Shown: in pieces, positions 8,019 through 16,462 of the stretch
Layout of the letters: each line of letters opens with the position of its first letter
Position numbering within the stretch: position 1 is the stretch's first letter
Origin: Methylovirgula sp.
GTDB taxonomy: Bacteria; Pseudomonadota; Alphaproteobacteria; Rhizobiales; Beijerinckiaceae
DNA: 36,112 bases
Reading direction: 5' to 3'
NCBI GenBank assembly: GCA_030040215.1
Contig: JASHUD010000051.1
Location: 1 to 36,112 of the forward strand
Program-made: the position numbers and the translations under genes
The notes under the pieces: model-generated
Told to the model about the DNA's origin: nothing
The model's input: the letters and a program-made list of their open reading frames with translations, nothing else
Databases searched by the model: none

Positions 8019-8768
8019 ATCCTCTCGCGCCTGCCACGGCGCACGGAAATCCAAGATCGCGTCGGTCGGAAAATCGTAAAGCTTGCCGGTTTGCGTCCAT
8101 GCGGGACTGGCGAGCGCGGCGATTTTCGGCGCCAGCGCTTCCGGCGGCGGTAAACTCTCGGGATCTTCGCCGGGCATTGCGGCGGCGCGCATGCGGGTAC
8201 GCATGGGCCCAGGATTGACCAGCATCACCTTGACCTGCGAGGTCGCCTCGGTTTCGGCCGCATAGGTCCGCGCCAGTTCGTCGAGCGCCGCTTTGGAGAT
8301 CGCATAGGGACCCCAATAGGCGCGCGCCAGATGCGCGGCGCCCGAGGTGATCATCACAACGCGGCCGGCGTCGGATTGGCGCAGCGGCAGATCGAGCGCC
8401 CGGATGAGCCGCCAATTGGCGGTGACGTTGACCGCGATGATGTCCTCCCATTGGGCGGGCTCGACATGCGCGAGCGGCGTAAGCGGACCCAAAATTCCGC
8501 CGTTGCCGATGAAAATATCGAGCTTCTTCCAGCGCGCGTGGATCGCCGTCCCCAGCCGGTCGAGGCCGGCAAAGTCCTTGAGGTCGCAAGGGACCAGCGT
8601 CGCTTCGCTCTTCTCGGCGCGAATCGCGTCGTCGAGTTCTTCGAGGCCGCCTTGCGTGCGGGCGAGCGCGATGACATGCGCGCCGGCGCGCGCCAGTTCG
8701 AGCGCGACCGCCCGGCCGATGCCGCGCGAAGCGCCCGTCACGAGTGCGATGCGGCCAGAGAGAGACAT
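8007..8768 (-). CDS. SDR-family NAD(P)-dependent oxidoreductase
   Basis: A 253-residue classical short-chain dehydrogenase: cofactor motif TGASRGIG (11-18), N114 in AVNVTA, S142 in ITSGAA and the active-site pair Y155/K159 in GPYAISKAAL. GNGG replaces the usual NNAG at 88-91. The substrate is unknown. In relatives an SDR gene of this type also follows purF, so it is a stable neighbour; the gap to purF is only 28 bases. No Shine-Dalgarno precedes ATG 8768; the upstream bases instead read CCTCCTC. No other in-frame start exists before an upstream stop, so it is probably translated from the purF message. Confidence 0.92.
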   Translation of the reverse strand: MSLSGRIALVTGASRGIGRAVALELARAGAHVIALARTQGGLEELDDAIRAEKSEATLVPCDLKDFAGLDRLGTAIHARWKKLDIFIGNGGILGPLTPLAHVEPAQWEDIIAVNVTANWRLIRALDLPLRQSDAGRVVMITSGAAHLARAYWGPYAISKAALDELARTYAAETEATSQVKVMLVNPGPMRTRMRAAAMPGEDPESLPPPEALAPKIAALASPAWTQTGKLYDFPTDAILDFRAPWQAREDLLP

Positions 8769-8796
8769 TATGAGGAGGTTCGGATCGGACCTGCGT

Positions 8797-10269
8797 TCAG
8801 CCGGTCTCGGCGAGCAGCGAGAGCTGCGACTTCGTCTCGCCGCTCACGTCGGTGAGCGTAGTCGGATAATCGCCGGTGAAACAATGATCGGTGAATTGCG
8901 GGCGCGCCGCATCGCGGCCGGTCTCGCCCATCGCCCGGTAGAGCCCGTCGACGGACAGGAAGGCGAGCGTATCGCAGCCGATATAGCGGCGCATTTCCTC
9001 GACCGAATGCGTCGCCGCCAAGAGTTTGTCGCGCTCCGGCGTATCGATGCCGTAGTAATCGGGATGGGTGATCGGCGGCGAGGAGATGCGGAAATGCACC
9101 TCGCGGGCGCCGGCCTCGCGCATCATCCGCACGATCTTTAGCGAGGTCGTGCCGCGCACGATCGAATCGTCGATGAGCACGATCCGCTTGCCGGCGATGG
9201 CGGCGCGGTTGGCGTTGTGCTTGAGCCGCACGCCGAGTTCGCGCACGCTCTGGGTCGGCTGGATGAAGGTGCGGCCGATATAGTGATTGCGGACGATGCC
9301 GAGCTCGAAGGGAATTCCCGATTCCTGCGCAAAGCCGAGCGCCGCGGGAACGCCCGAATCCGGAACCGGAACGACGACGTCGGCATCGACCTTCGTTTCC
9401 CGCGCCAACTCGCTGCCCATGGCTTTGCGCACGTCGTAGACCGAGCGGCCGTGAACGATCGAATCGGGCCGCGCGAAATAGATGTACTCGAAAATGCACG
9501 GCCGCGACGGGCGTTTCGGAAACGGATGCAGGCTCTCGATCCCGCTTTCCGAAATCACCACGATCTCGCCGTTATCGACGTCGCGGACGAAATGCGCTCC
9601 GATGATATCGAGCGCGCAGGTTTCGGAGGCGAGGATGTAATGACCGTCGAGCTCGCCCAGCACCAGCGGCCGAATGCCGAGCGGATCGCGCGCCCCGATG
9701 AGCTTCTTGTGGGACAGCGCGACGAGCGAATAGGCACCCTCGATCTGCCGCAACGCTTCGATGAAACGCTCGATGACGCGCGCCCGCCGGCTCTTCGCCA
9801 CAAGGTGAAGAATGACTTCGGTATCCGTGGTCGATTGGAAAATCGCGCCCTCTTTCACGAGGTCGCGGCGCAAGGTCAGGCCGTTCGTCAGATTGCCGTT
9901 ATGGGCGATGGCGAAGCCGCCGGAACTCAGCTCCGAGAAAAGCGGCTGGACGTTGCGGAGAATCGTTTCGCCGGTCGTCGAATAGCGTACGTGGCCGATG
10001 GCCGAGCGGCCCGGCAGACGCTCGATCGTCGAAAGCTTCGAAAAATGTTCGCTGACCAAGCCGAGACGACGCTCGGAATTGAACCGATGCCCGTCGAAGG
10101 TGACGATGCCCGCCGCTTCCTGGCCGCGGTGCTGCAGTGCATGCAGTCCAAGCGCCGTGATCGTCGCCGCCGAGGGATGGTTGAAAATACCGAAGAGGCC
10201 GCATTCCTCGCGCAGCCGATCGGCATCCCAGTCGAACCTCTCCTCGCCCCGGAGAGCCTTGGCACCCAT
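8797..10269 (-). CDS. purF: Amidophosphoribosyltransferase
   Basis: The first committed enzyme of purine synthesis: PRPP plus glutamine gives phosphoribosylamine. A short propeptide ends at REE before the N-terminal nucleophile Cys (C23 from ATG 10269) in ECGLFGIF. The glutaminase domain follows (HRGQEAAGI, GHVRYSTTG, AHNGNLTNG), then the phosphoribosyltransferase domain with the PRPP loop VLIDDSIVRGTTS. It has the CIFEYIYFARPDS segment of the propeptide-bearing type. An alternative TTG start at 10293, eight codons upstream, has a modest GGAAGG site; I prefer ATG because the added residues look non-coding. cvpA upstream and the SDR gene downstream are classic neighbours. Confidence 0.96.
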   Translation of the reverse strand: MGAKALRGEERFDWDADRLREECGLFGIFNHPSAATITALGLHALQHRGQEAAGIVTFDGHRFNSERRLGLVSEHFSKLSTIERLPGRSAIGHVRYSTTGETILRNVQPLFSELSSGGFAIAHNGNLTNGLTLRRDLVKEGAIFQSTTDTEVILHLVAKSRRARVIERFIEALRQIEGAYSLVALSHKKLIGARDPLGIRPLVLGELDGHYILASETCALDIIGAHFVRDVDNGEIVVISESGIESLHPFPKRPSRPCIFEYIYFARPDSIVHGRSVYDVRKAMGSELARETKVDADVVVPVPDSGVPAALGFAQESGIPFELGIVRNHYIGRTFIQPTQSVRELGVRLKHNANRAAIAGKRIVLIDDSIVRGTTSLKIVRMMREAGAREVHFRISSPPITHPDYYGIDTPERDKLLAATHSVEEMRRYIGCDTLAFLSVDGLYRAMGETGRDAARPQFTDHCFTGDYPTTLTDVSGETKSQLSLLAETG

Positions 10270-10348
10270 CGATTCGCTAGGACCGCAGCGCAAAGCCGCC
10301 TACCTTCCCGTGCCCTGCGCCAATGGCGCGGCAACCACCTTGGTTCAC

Positions 10349-10377
10349 ATAATAGCACACCCGCCGAATGCCAGGAA
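10349..10377 (-). promoter_or_regulatory. Weak candidate promoter of purF
   Basis: On the minus strand a near-consensus -10, TATTAT (10354-10349), follows TTCCTG (10377-10372) by 17 bases. The -35 is poor, so only the -10 is persuasive. Transcription would begin near 10342, giving a leader of about 70 bases to the purF ATG. It is one of the few AT-rich spots in the 219-base cvpA-purF gap, which also contains a 12-base self-complementary sequence at 10412-10423. Confidence 0.3.
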
Positions 10378-10488
10378 TTTCCAGCCTTCCTCGAAAGTTA
10401 GGCCCAGAAATCCGCGGCCGCGGGCAAGCCATTGCCAATACAGGTAAATAAATGCAGAAACAAAGGCTTAGCGCCATGAGGCGAAAGC

Positions 10489-11193
10489 TCAGTTGGGCGG
10501 CGGAGCGGGCGGGGTAGCAGACGGCGCGGCTGGAGCCGGAGCGGTTGGCGCTGCTGGCGCTGGCGCCGGCGGCGCAGGGGGCGCCGCGGCGGTGTTGGGC
10601 GCTGCAGGCGGATTTGGCGCCGGCCCGGCGTTTCCCGGCGGCACGCCGACATCAGTGTCGGGCACCGCCTCCTCGCTTGCCCCTTTCGCCTTGCGCAATC
10701 GATTGAGCAGGCCCTCGGGGTCGTCCGGAAGCATTGCGATCAATCCGTCGCCGGTCGATTGCAGCATCGGTTTCATGCGCGCGTCCTTCACCCAGTCGGG
10801 TTGCGCCTTTTCGGGGACGAGCCAATTGAAGAACACGAACGCGATCACGCAGAGCAAAACGCCGCGCACGGCGCCAAACACAAACCCCAGCGAGCGGTCG
10901 AGCGGACCGACTTTCGAATCGAGAATCGCGTCGGAGATTTTCACGGTAATCACCGACACGACGATCAAGGTCACGAAGAAGACGATCGCCGCGGAGATGG
11001 CGAGCGCCACGGTATCTTTGCCGACGTAGGGCTTTACATAAGGCATCAGGTAGGGGTGAAAGTAGATGGCGGCAATGGCGGCCGCCGCCCAAGAAGCGAT
11101 GGCCAGAACCTCGCGCGTGAACCCCCGCACCATGGCAAGAACTGCCGAAATCAGGACGATGGCGATCACGCCGAGATCGAGATAGGAGGGCAT
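10489..11193 (-). CDS. cvpA: CvpA family membrane protein
   Basis: A 234-residue protein. The CvpA domain (about 1-160) has four membrane helices (near 5-22, 29-45, 62-84 and 103-124) with the family segments VRGFTREVLAIASW (22-35) and GPLDRSLGFVFGAVRG (96-111). In E. coli CvpA is needed for colicin V production and lies beside purF, as here; its exact role is unclear. From about residue 184 the tail is almost pure Ala/Pro, low complexity. ATG 11193 is used because GAGG sits seven bases ahead; the GTG four codons upstream overlaps that site. radA lies 51 bases upstream. Confidence 0.92.
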   Translation of the reverse strand: MPSYLDLGVIAIVLISAVLAMVRGFTREVLAIASWAAAAIAAIYFHPYLMPYVKPYVGKDTVALAISAAIVFFVTLIVVSVITVKISDAILDSKVGPLDRSLGFVFGAVRGVLLCVIAFVFFNWLVPEKAQPDWVKDARMKPMLQSTGDGLIAMLPDDPEGLLNRLRKAKGASEEAVPDTDVGVPPGNAGPAPNPPAAPNTAAAPPAPPAPAPAAPTAPAPAAPSATPPAPPPN

Positions 11194-11244
11194 AGACGGC
11201 CTCACGTGGATTTGGCAGCGTTATAGCGAAGCAATCCGGCGCCG

Positions 11245-12633
11245 TCACCTGCGGCCGGCGCTTGCCGGCCGCTCGGGAGACGCAATTAAGGCGACGAGAT
11301 CGGCGGCTTCAGGGCAGGATTTTGTCGCGATGTTCTCGGGGCACGTCTCTCTCGGCTCTTGATTCGCGGGCGGGACGATGGCGCGCGTAAATCCGAGCTT
11401 AGCGGCCTCTTTCAGACGGGCGATGGAATGCGCGACCGGCCGGATCGCGCCCGATAGTCCGATCTCGCCGAAGAAGACGCCATGCGGCGGCAGGCTCCGC
11501 CCGCTGAAGGAGGAAACGAGCGCCGCGGCGGCGGCGAGATCGGCGGCCGGTTCGTTGATGCGCAATCCGCCGGCGACGTTGAGATAGACGTCGTGCTGGC
11601 CGAGCCGCAGGCCGGCGCGCGCTTCGAGCACGGCGAGGATCATCGCGAGCCGGTTGGGATCGAAGCCGACGGCGGCGCGGCGCGGCATGCCCAAGGCACT
11701 TGGCGCGGTGAGCGCCTCGATTTCCGCGAGCAGCGGTCGAGTTCCCTCCATCCCGGCGAAGACTGCGATGCCCGGCGTCGCTTCGCCGTGGTGGGAGAGA
11801 AACAGCGCCGAAGGATTGGCGACTTCGACGAGCCCGCGCCCGGTCATCTCAAAGACGCCGATCTCGTTGCTCGGGCCGAACCGGTTTTTCAGGGTGCGCA
11901 GGATGCGGAAGTCGCGGCCGCCTTCGCCTTCGAAGGAGGTCACGGCGTCGACCATATGTTCGACGACGCGCGGACCGGCGATCTGTCCGTCCTTGGTCAC
12001 GTGGCCGACGAGAATGAGGCTCGCGCCCGTGGTCTTGGCGCAGCGGATCAATGCCTGCGCCGCGCCGCGCACTTGCGTGACCGTGCCCGCGGCGGCATCG
12101 ACCGTCTCGGTCCACATGGTCTGAATGGAATCGATGACGAGCAGGGCAGGGACGGGACCCTCGTGAAGCGTCGCGAGGATGTCTTCGACTTGCGTTTCGG
12201 CGGCGAATTCCACGCCGGTGCGGGTGAGCCCGAGACGCTCGGCGCGGAGCCGCACCTGATCGATGGCTTCTTCGCCGGAGATATAGACGACGCGGCGGTT
12301 TTGCGCGGCGAGCGCGCCGCAGACCTGGATGAGCAGCGTCGATTTGCCGATGCCCGGTTCGCCGCCGAGGAGCAGCACGGAGCCCGGCACGAAACCGCCG
12401 CCGAGCACCCGATCGAATTCGCCGATCCCTGTCGTGATGCGCGGCGGAGGAAGCGTCGCGGTGCCGAGGTCGGAGAGCGCGAAGACGCGACCCTTGCCGG
12501 CGCCGCGCGACGGCGCGCCGACCGTCTCCTCTACGAGCGAATTCCACGCGCCGCAGGAATCGCAGCGTCCCTGCCAACGCGGCGCCACCGCCCCGCAGCT
12601 TTGGCAGATGAAGGCCGTTCGTGTTTTTGCCAT
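11245..12633 (-). CDS. radA: DNA repair protein RadA (Sms)
   Basis: A 462-residue DnaB-like branch-migration ATPase that processes recombination intermediates. A four-Cys zinc finger (C10, C13, C24, C27) comes first, then the RecA-like core with Walker A GGEPGIGKST (90-99), the RadA-specific KNRFG motif, and a C-terminal Lon-protease-like domain (about 290-440, including LNVAGGLRINEPAADLA). Length is standard. The ribosome site is weak. A palindromic repeat lies 13 bases upstream of the start, between it and dnaB, where alr is often found in relatives. Confidence 0.97.
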   Translation of the reverse strand: MAKTRTAFICQSCGAVAPRWQGRCDSCGAWNSLVEETVGAPSRGAGKGRVFALSDLGTATLPPPRITTGIGEFDRVLGGGFVPGSVLLLGGEPGIGKSTLLIQVCGALAAQNRRVVYISGEEAIDQVRLRAERLGLTRTGVEFAAETQVEDILATLHEGPVPALLVIDSIQTMWTETVDAAAGTVTQVRGAAQALIRCAKTTGASLILVGHVTKDGQIAGPRVVEHMVDAVTSFEGEGGRDFRILRTLKNRFGPSNEIGVFEMTGRGLVEVANPSALFLSHHGEATPGIAVFAGMEGTRPLLAEIEALTAPSALGMPRRAAVGFDPNRLAMILAVLEARAGLRLGQHDVYLNVAGGLRINEPAADLAAAAALVSSFSGRSLPPHGVFFGEIGLSGAIRPVAHSIARLKEAAKLGFTRAIVPPANQEPRETCPENIATKSCPEAADLVALIASPERPASAGRR

Positions 12634-12646
12634 CGTTATCGATCTG

Positions 12647-12725
12647 CGTCATTGCGAGGGCGAAGCGACGAAGCAATCCAGGATGTCAAGAAAAACAGGA
12701 TTGCTTCGCTTCGCTCGCAATGACG
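12647..12725. repeat. Palindromic intergenic repeat, copy 2
   Basis: Same element as 3382-3455: the left arm starts CGTCATTGCGAGGGCGAAG at 12647, the right arm ends TCGCTCGCAATGACG at 12725. The outer 25-30 bases of each arm match copy 1 almost exactly, while the central loop differs (GATGTCAAGAAAAA here). It lies between dnaB and radA, on the message if the two are co-transcribed, and its large hairpin could reduce or protect the radA portion. Confidence 0.85.
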
Positions 12726-12747
12726 AGCTAATTTTTTACCGCCACGA

Positions 12748-14256
12748 TTAGATCCGCGCCGGCAGATCTTCCTCGCGCGCCAGATTGGCAAACCGCGTCA
12801 CTTCCGCCTCGAAGGCGAGTTCGACCGTGCCGGTCGGCCCATGCCGCTGCTTGCCGATGATGATCTCGGCCTTGCCATGCACCTGTTCCATCTTCGACTG
12901 CCATTCGAGGAATTCTTCCGTCCCCTCGTGCGGCTGCTTGTTCTTCAAATAATATTCTTCGCGGAATATGAACATGACGACATCCGCATCTTGCTCGATC
13001 GAGCCCGATTCGCGCAAGTCGGAGAGCAGCGGACGCTTGTCGTCGCGTGCCTCGACTTGACGGGAAAGCTGCGAGAGCGCGAGGATTGGAACATTGAGCT
13101 CCTTGGCCAACGCTTTCAGTCCCGTCGTGATCTCGGTCAATTCCTGTACGCGATTGTCGCTGCGCGTCCTCGACGCAGAAAGCAGCTGAATATAATCGAC
13201 GACAAGCAGGTCGAGACCGCGCTGGCGCTTCAAACGGCGGGCGCGGGCGGCGAGCTGGGCGATCGAAATGCCGCCGGTCTGGTCGATGTAGAATGGAATG
13301 GTTTGCATCTCCCGTGCGGCCTGCGCGACGCGATGGAACTCGGGCTCCGAAATATCGCCGCGGCGGATCTTGTAGGAAGGCACGCCCGCCTGTTCGGAGA
13401 CGATGCGCGTCGCCAACTGCTCGGCTGACATTTCGAGCGAAAAGAAGCCGACCACGCCGCCGTTCACTGTCGCTTGCGTGCCGTCCGGCCGCGCCTCGAA
13501 TTCGTAGGCGCGCGCGATATTGAATGCGATATTGGTCGCAAGCGCGGATTTACCCATCGCCGGGCGCCCGGCGATGATGACGAGGTCCGAGGCTTGAAGT
13601 CCGCCGAGCATCTTGTCGAGGTCGCTCATCCCGGTCGCCAGACCCGAGAGGCGTCCGTCGCGCTCCCAGGCCTTGGCCGCCATATCGACGGCGGTCGCCA
13701 AAGCGTCGGAGAAGCGGTGGAAGCCACCTTCATAGCGGCCGGTCTCGGCGACCGAATAGAGCTTGCGTTCCGCCTCTTCGATCTGGTCGCGCGGTGAGGC
13801 CGCGATCGGCGCGTCATAGGCGCCGTTGACGATATCCTCGCCGATGACGATGAGATCGCGGCGTACCGCAAGATCGTGGATCGTGCGGCCGTAATCGGCG
13901 GCATTGATGATGGTCGTCGCTTCCGCCGCGAGCCGGGCGAGATATTGGGCGATCGTGACGCCGCCCAGATCGTGTTCGCCGAGGAAGGTTTTGAGGGTGA
14001 TCGGGGTCGCCAGCTTGCCGGCGCGGATCAGCTGCGCGGCGACGTCGTAGATGCGCCGGTGCAGCTCCTCCGAGAAGTGCTGTGCCTGCAGAAAGTCGGA
14101 GACGCGGTCGAAGGCGTCGTTGTTGACGAGGATCGCGCCGAGCAACGCCTGTTCGGCCTCGATATTGTGGGGAGGCTCGCGAAAGCCCAGCTCTCCGGCG
14201 CGCGGCGGCGCGGCGGCGAGTGCGGTCGATGCGGGAAAACGTTCCGTTGCCGGCAT
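12748..14256 (-). CDS. dnaB: Replicative DNA helicase DnaB
   Basis: A 502-residue hexameric helicase that unwinds DNA at the replication fork. The N-terminal DnaB domain begins at PPHNIEAEQALLGAIL (28-43). The C-terminal RecA-like domain has Walker A GRPAMGKSA (230-238), the FFSLEMSAEQL helix, Walker B LLVVDYIQLL and the arginine-finger region SDLRESGSIEQDADVV. There is no intein in the P-loop region, and the length is normal. It starts MPATERFPAS and is separated from rplI upstream by 232 bases, so it likely has its own promoter. Confidence 0.97.
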   Translation of the reverse strand: MPATERFPASTALAAAPPRAGELGFREPPHNIEAEQALLGAILVNNDAFDRVSDFLQAQHFSEELHRRIYDVAAQLIRAGKLATPITLKTFLGEHDLGGVTIAQYLARLAAEATTIINAADYGRTIHDLAVRRDLIVIGEDIVNGAYDAPIAASPRDQIEEAERKLYSVAETGRYEGGFHRFSDALATAVDMAAKAWERDGRLSGLATGMSDLDKMLGGLQASDLVIIAGRPAMGKSALATNIAFNIARAYEFEARPDGTQATVNGGVVGFFSLEMSAEQLATRIVSEQAGVPSYKIRRGDISEPEFHRVAQAAREMQTIPFYIDQTGGISIAQLAARARRLKRQRGLDLLVVDYIQLLSASRTRSDNRVQELTEITTGLKALAKELNVPILALSQLSRQVEARDDKRPLLSDLRESGSIEQDADVVMFIFREEYYLKNKQPHEGTEEFLEWQSKMEQVHGKAEIIIGKQRHGPTGTVELAFEAEVTRFANLAREEDLPARI

Positions 14257-14328
14257 GTTGGTAGGCGAATCTCACTTCACCCAAGGGAAGCGCTCTTCTT
14301 GCATGTGCTGCGCGGGAAAGGGAGGAAA

Positions 14329-14357
14329 ATATAGGGGCGGCCGGCGGCGTTCACGAA
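14329..14357 (-). promoter_or_regulatory. Weak candidate promoter of dnaB
   Basis: In the rplI-dnaB gap, the minus strand carries CTATAT (14334-14329), the usual alphaproteobacterial -10 type, with TTCGTG (14357-14352) 17 bases upstream. The -35 is poor. The start would lie about 65 bases ahead of the dnaB ATG. Apart from this and the hairpin at 14428-14444 the gap shows nothing else. Confidence 0.3.
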
Positions 14358-14427
14358 ATCCACAAGCGGGGAATTTTTCGGGCCGTGGCGCGGCGCGACC
14401 TGGACTTTGCGAACGCTTTGATCTCCG

Positions 14428-14444
14428 GCGCGGTTCAGCCGCGC
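14428..14444 (-). terminator. GC hairpin after rplI
   Basis: GCGCGG and CCGCGC form a six-base perfect stem with a five-base loop, about 45 bases past the rplI stop. No run of T follows, so it is at best a weak or factor-assisted terminator of the rpsF-rplI operon. Confidence 0.25.
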
Positions 14445-14488
14445 GCAAGGCTTGGCTGCGACGTTGGATGGCAAGGCGGGGCGGTGGA

Positions 14489-15052
14489 CTAAGCCTCCTC
14501 GCCGCTCGCCTCGGCCAGCGCCGCGCCGACCTCGAGGCCGAGCTCCTCGGCCGAGGCTTCCGGCGCGATGCTGATCGTCTCGCCCTTGGCCTGGCGTTCC
14601 GCCTCTTCGGGCGAGCGCGCGACGTTGATGGTAACGGCGCATTCGACCTCGGGATGGAGGCGGACGGGCGCCTCATGCAGGCCGAGCGTCTTGATCGGCG
14701 CCTTGAGTGCGATCTGCTCGCGGCTCGTATGGAACCCGCCGGCGCTCACCGCCTCGGCGATGTCGCGTGCCGACACGGAACCGTAGAGGTGCCCCGTCTC
14801 GCCCGCCTGGCGAATGATGACGAAGCTTTGGCCGCCAAGCTTCGCGGCGACGGCTGCGGCCTCCCCCTTGCGCTCCAGATTGCGCGCTTCGAGCTCGACT
14901 CGCTGCTCGTCGAAGCGTTTCTTGTTGGCCTCGGTCGCGCGCAGCGCCTTGCCGGTCGGCAAGAGGAAATTGCGAGCGTAGCCGTTCTTGACGCGCACCG
15001 TGTCGCCCATCTGTCCGAGCCTGGCGATGCGTTGCAGCAAAATGACTTCCAT
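14489..15052 (-). CDS. rplI: 50S ribosomal protein L9
   Basis: A 187-residue protein with the L9 N-terminal domain MEVILLQRIARLGQMGDTV and its VKNGYARNFLLPTGKA signature (about 21-36), a central helix, and a C-terminal domain (about 65-145). An acidic Glu/Ala tail of about 40 residues is typical of alphaproteobacteria. ATG 15052 gives the exact family start and has AAGGA nine bases upstream, overlapping the DUF2232 stop region; the 30 upstream residues of the open frame are a shadow. Last gene of the rpsF-rpsR-DUF2232-rplI operon. Confidence 0.97.
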   Translation of the reverse strand: MEVILLQRIARLGQMGDTVRVKNGYARNFLLPTGKALRATEANKKRFDEQRVELEARNLERKGEAAAVAAKLGGQSFVIIRQAGETGHLYGSVSARDIAEAVSAGGFHTSREQIALKAPIKTLGLHEAPVRLHPEVECAVTINVARSPEEAERQAKGETISIAPEASAEELGLEVGAALAEASGEEA

Positions 15053-15065
15053 GCGTCCAATCCTT

Positions 15066-16118
15066 TTAGCTATGGGAGGCCGCGGCTTTGCGGTCGCGCA
15101 GGCCGAAAGCCGCCTCGATAAGACCGACGAGCGTGAAGGCAACGAGCGGCCAAGGCATGAGCAGCGCCAGCACGACGTAAAGCGCGCAAAGCATGGCGCT
15201 GCGGAATTTCGCGCCGCGCGACAGATCGTGGATCACGCACAATCCTTGCAGGGCGAAGAGGATGGCGAGCACCGCCGCCGCCTCGCTGGCGATCACGCCG
15301 GCGACGCCGCCGAGCAGGCAAAATGCGACGGACGCCGCGAACGCGATGCCCAGCAGACGCGGCACGCGCAGTTCATGTGCGATATCGGGCCACGGCCGCG
15401 TCAGCCGGTTCGAGACCTGCACGATACGCGCCGCCAGCCACAGATTGAACAGCAGCGCCACGAAAATCATCGAAGCGGTGAGCGGCGGCATCGCGCGAAT
15501 TACCAGATGCGCGAGCGAAAGAAGATCGACGCCGTTGGGCAGCTCATAAGAGCCGAGCGCCTGGACGAGGAAGGGGGCGATCTTTGCCGCGGCTTTGTCG
15601 AGAGCCGCGTCGAAATTGACTTGCCCAAGACTTGCCGCGAGCGTCGCAAAGCCCACGATCGCGAAACCGATCAGCGCCGCCTGCAGGACGATGCCGCCCA
15701 ACGGATAATAATCGCGCGTCTTGCCGCTTTCGTTGCGCCGCGCGCTCCAAGGCAGCGCCGGATCGCTCCTATTGAAGCCCGCGAGGTGCGCGAGCCACCA
15801 GGCGGGAAGCGCTTGGCATGCGGCGAAGACGAGGCCGCCGAGCCCCGCCGTGAGGCCCGCGTCGACAAAGCCGCTCTGCGGAATTGCCGTCGCCGTCATC
15901 AGGGCGACGAAGGTGAGAACCGCGATCGCGACGGCGCCAAGACCCGTCATGTGTCCGAAGCCGAGCGTCGCGATCATCAGCGGCAACGGCGACAGCGAAG
16001 CGAGAAACAAGGCCGGCCACGTGCCCTGCCGCAGCAGGCCGACGAGAAGCAGCGTCGCCGCAAGCCCGCTGCCGAGCGCGATCGGTACCCGCAAGTCGGA
16101 ATTTTGTTTGTTCACCAT
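15066..16118 (-). CDS. DUF2232 family integral membrane protein
   Basis: A 350-residue very hydrophobic protein with about eight to nine membrane helices, for example 14-29, 36-54, 58-80, 143-166, 208-232, 254-284 and 312-335. It matches the DUF2232 family, which in alphaproteobacteria is nearly always between rpsR and rplI. Its function is unknown; its layout resembles small-molecule transporters, but no substrate can be inferred. It starts MVNKQNSDLR with a weak ribosome site 98 bases after rpsR, and ends 13 bases before rplI. Confidence 0.88.
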   Translation of the reverse strand: MVNKQNSDLRVPIALGSGLAATLLLVGLLRQGTWPALFLASLSPLPLMIATLGFGHMTGLGAVAIAVLTFVALMTATAIPQSGFVDAGLTAGLGGLVFAACQALPAWWLAHLAGFNRSDPALPWSARRNESGKTRDYYPLGGIVLQAALIGFAIVGFATLAASLGQVNFDAALDKAAAKIAPFLVQALGSYELPNGVDLLSLAHLVIRAMPPLTASMIFVALLFNLWLAARIVQVSNRLTRPWPDIAHELRVPRLLGIAFAASVAFCLLGGVAGVIASEAAAVLAILFALQGLCVIHDLSRGAKFRSAMLCALYVVLALLMPWPLVAFTLVGLIEAAFGLRDRKAAASHS

Positions 16119-16216
16119 CGCCGAGCTGTCCCGCCAATGCGGTTAGGGATCCCGTCCCAACCGAACCGCCGCAAGCCGGCGATCCTTTTATCTGCGAATT
16201 CCAAGGCAGCGAGATC

Positions 16217-16462
16217 TCAGCGGATCAAATAGGGCAGGAGCCCCAAAAACCGCGCCCGCTTGATCGCCTTCGCCAATTCCCGCTGCTTCTTAGCAGAGAC
16301 GGCGGTGATGCGCGAGGGCACGATCTTGCCGCGCTCGGAAATGTAACGGGAGAGGAGCCGCGTATCCTTGTAATCGATCTTCGGCGCATTCGGGCCGGAG
16401 AACGGGCAGGTCTTGCGGCGGCGGAAGAAGGGCCGGCGGGCCGGCGCTGCGAGCGAAGCCAT
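16217..16462 (-). CDS. rpsR: 30S ribosomal protein S18
   Basis: An 81-residue basic protein: RRPFFRRRKTCPFSG (9-23), then the S18 core IDYKDTRLLSRYISERGKI (29-47) and the tail SAKKQRELAKAIKRARFLGL. It binds S6 on the platform of the small subunit. One Cys remains in CPFSG. Its ATG shares one base with the rpsF TGA (TGATG), so synthesis of the S6-S18 partners is coupled. Confidence 0.97.
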   Translation of the reverse strand: MASLAAPARRPFFRRRKTCPFSGPNAPKIDYKDTRLLSRYISERGKIVPSRITAVSAKKQRELAKAIKRARFLGLLPYLIR

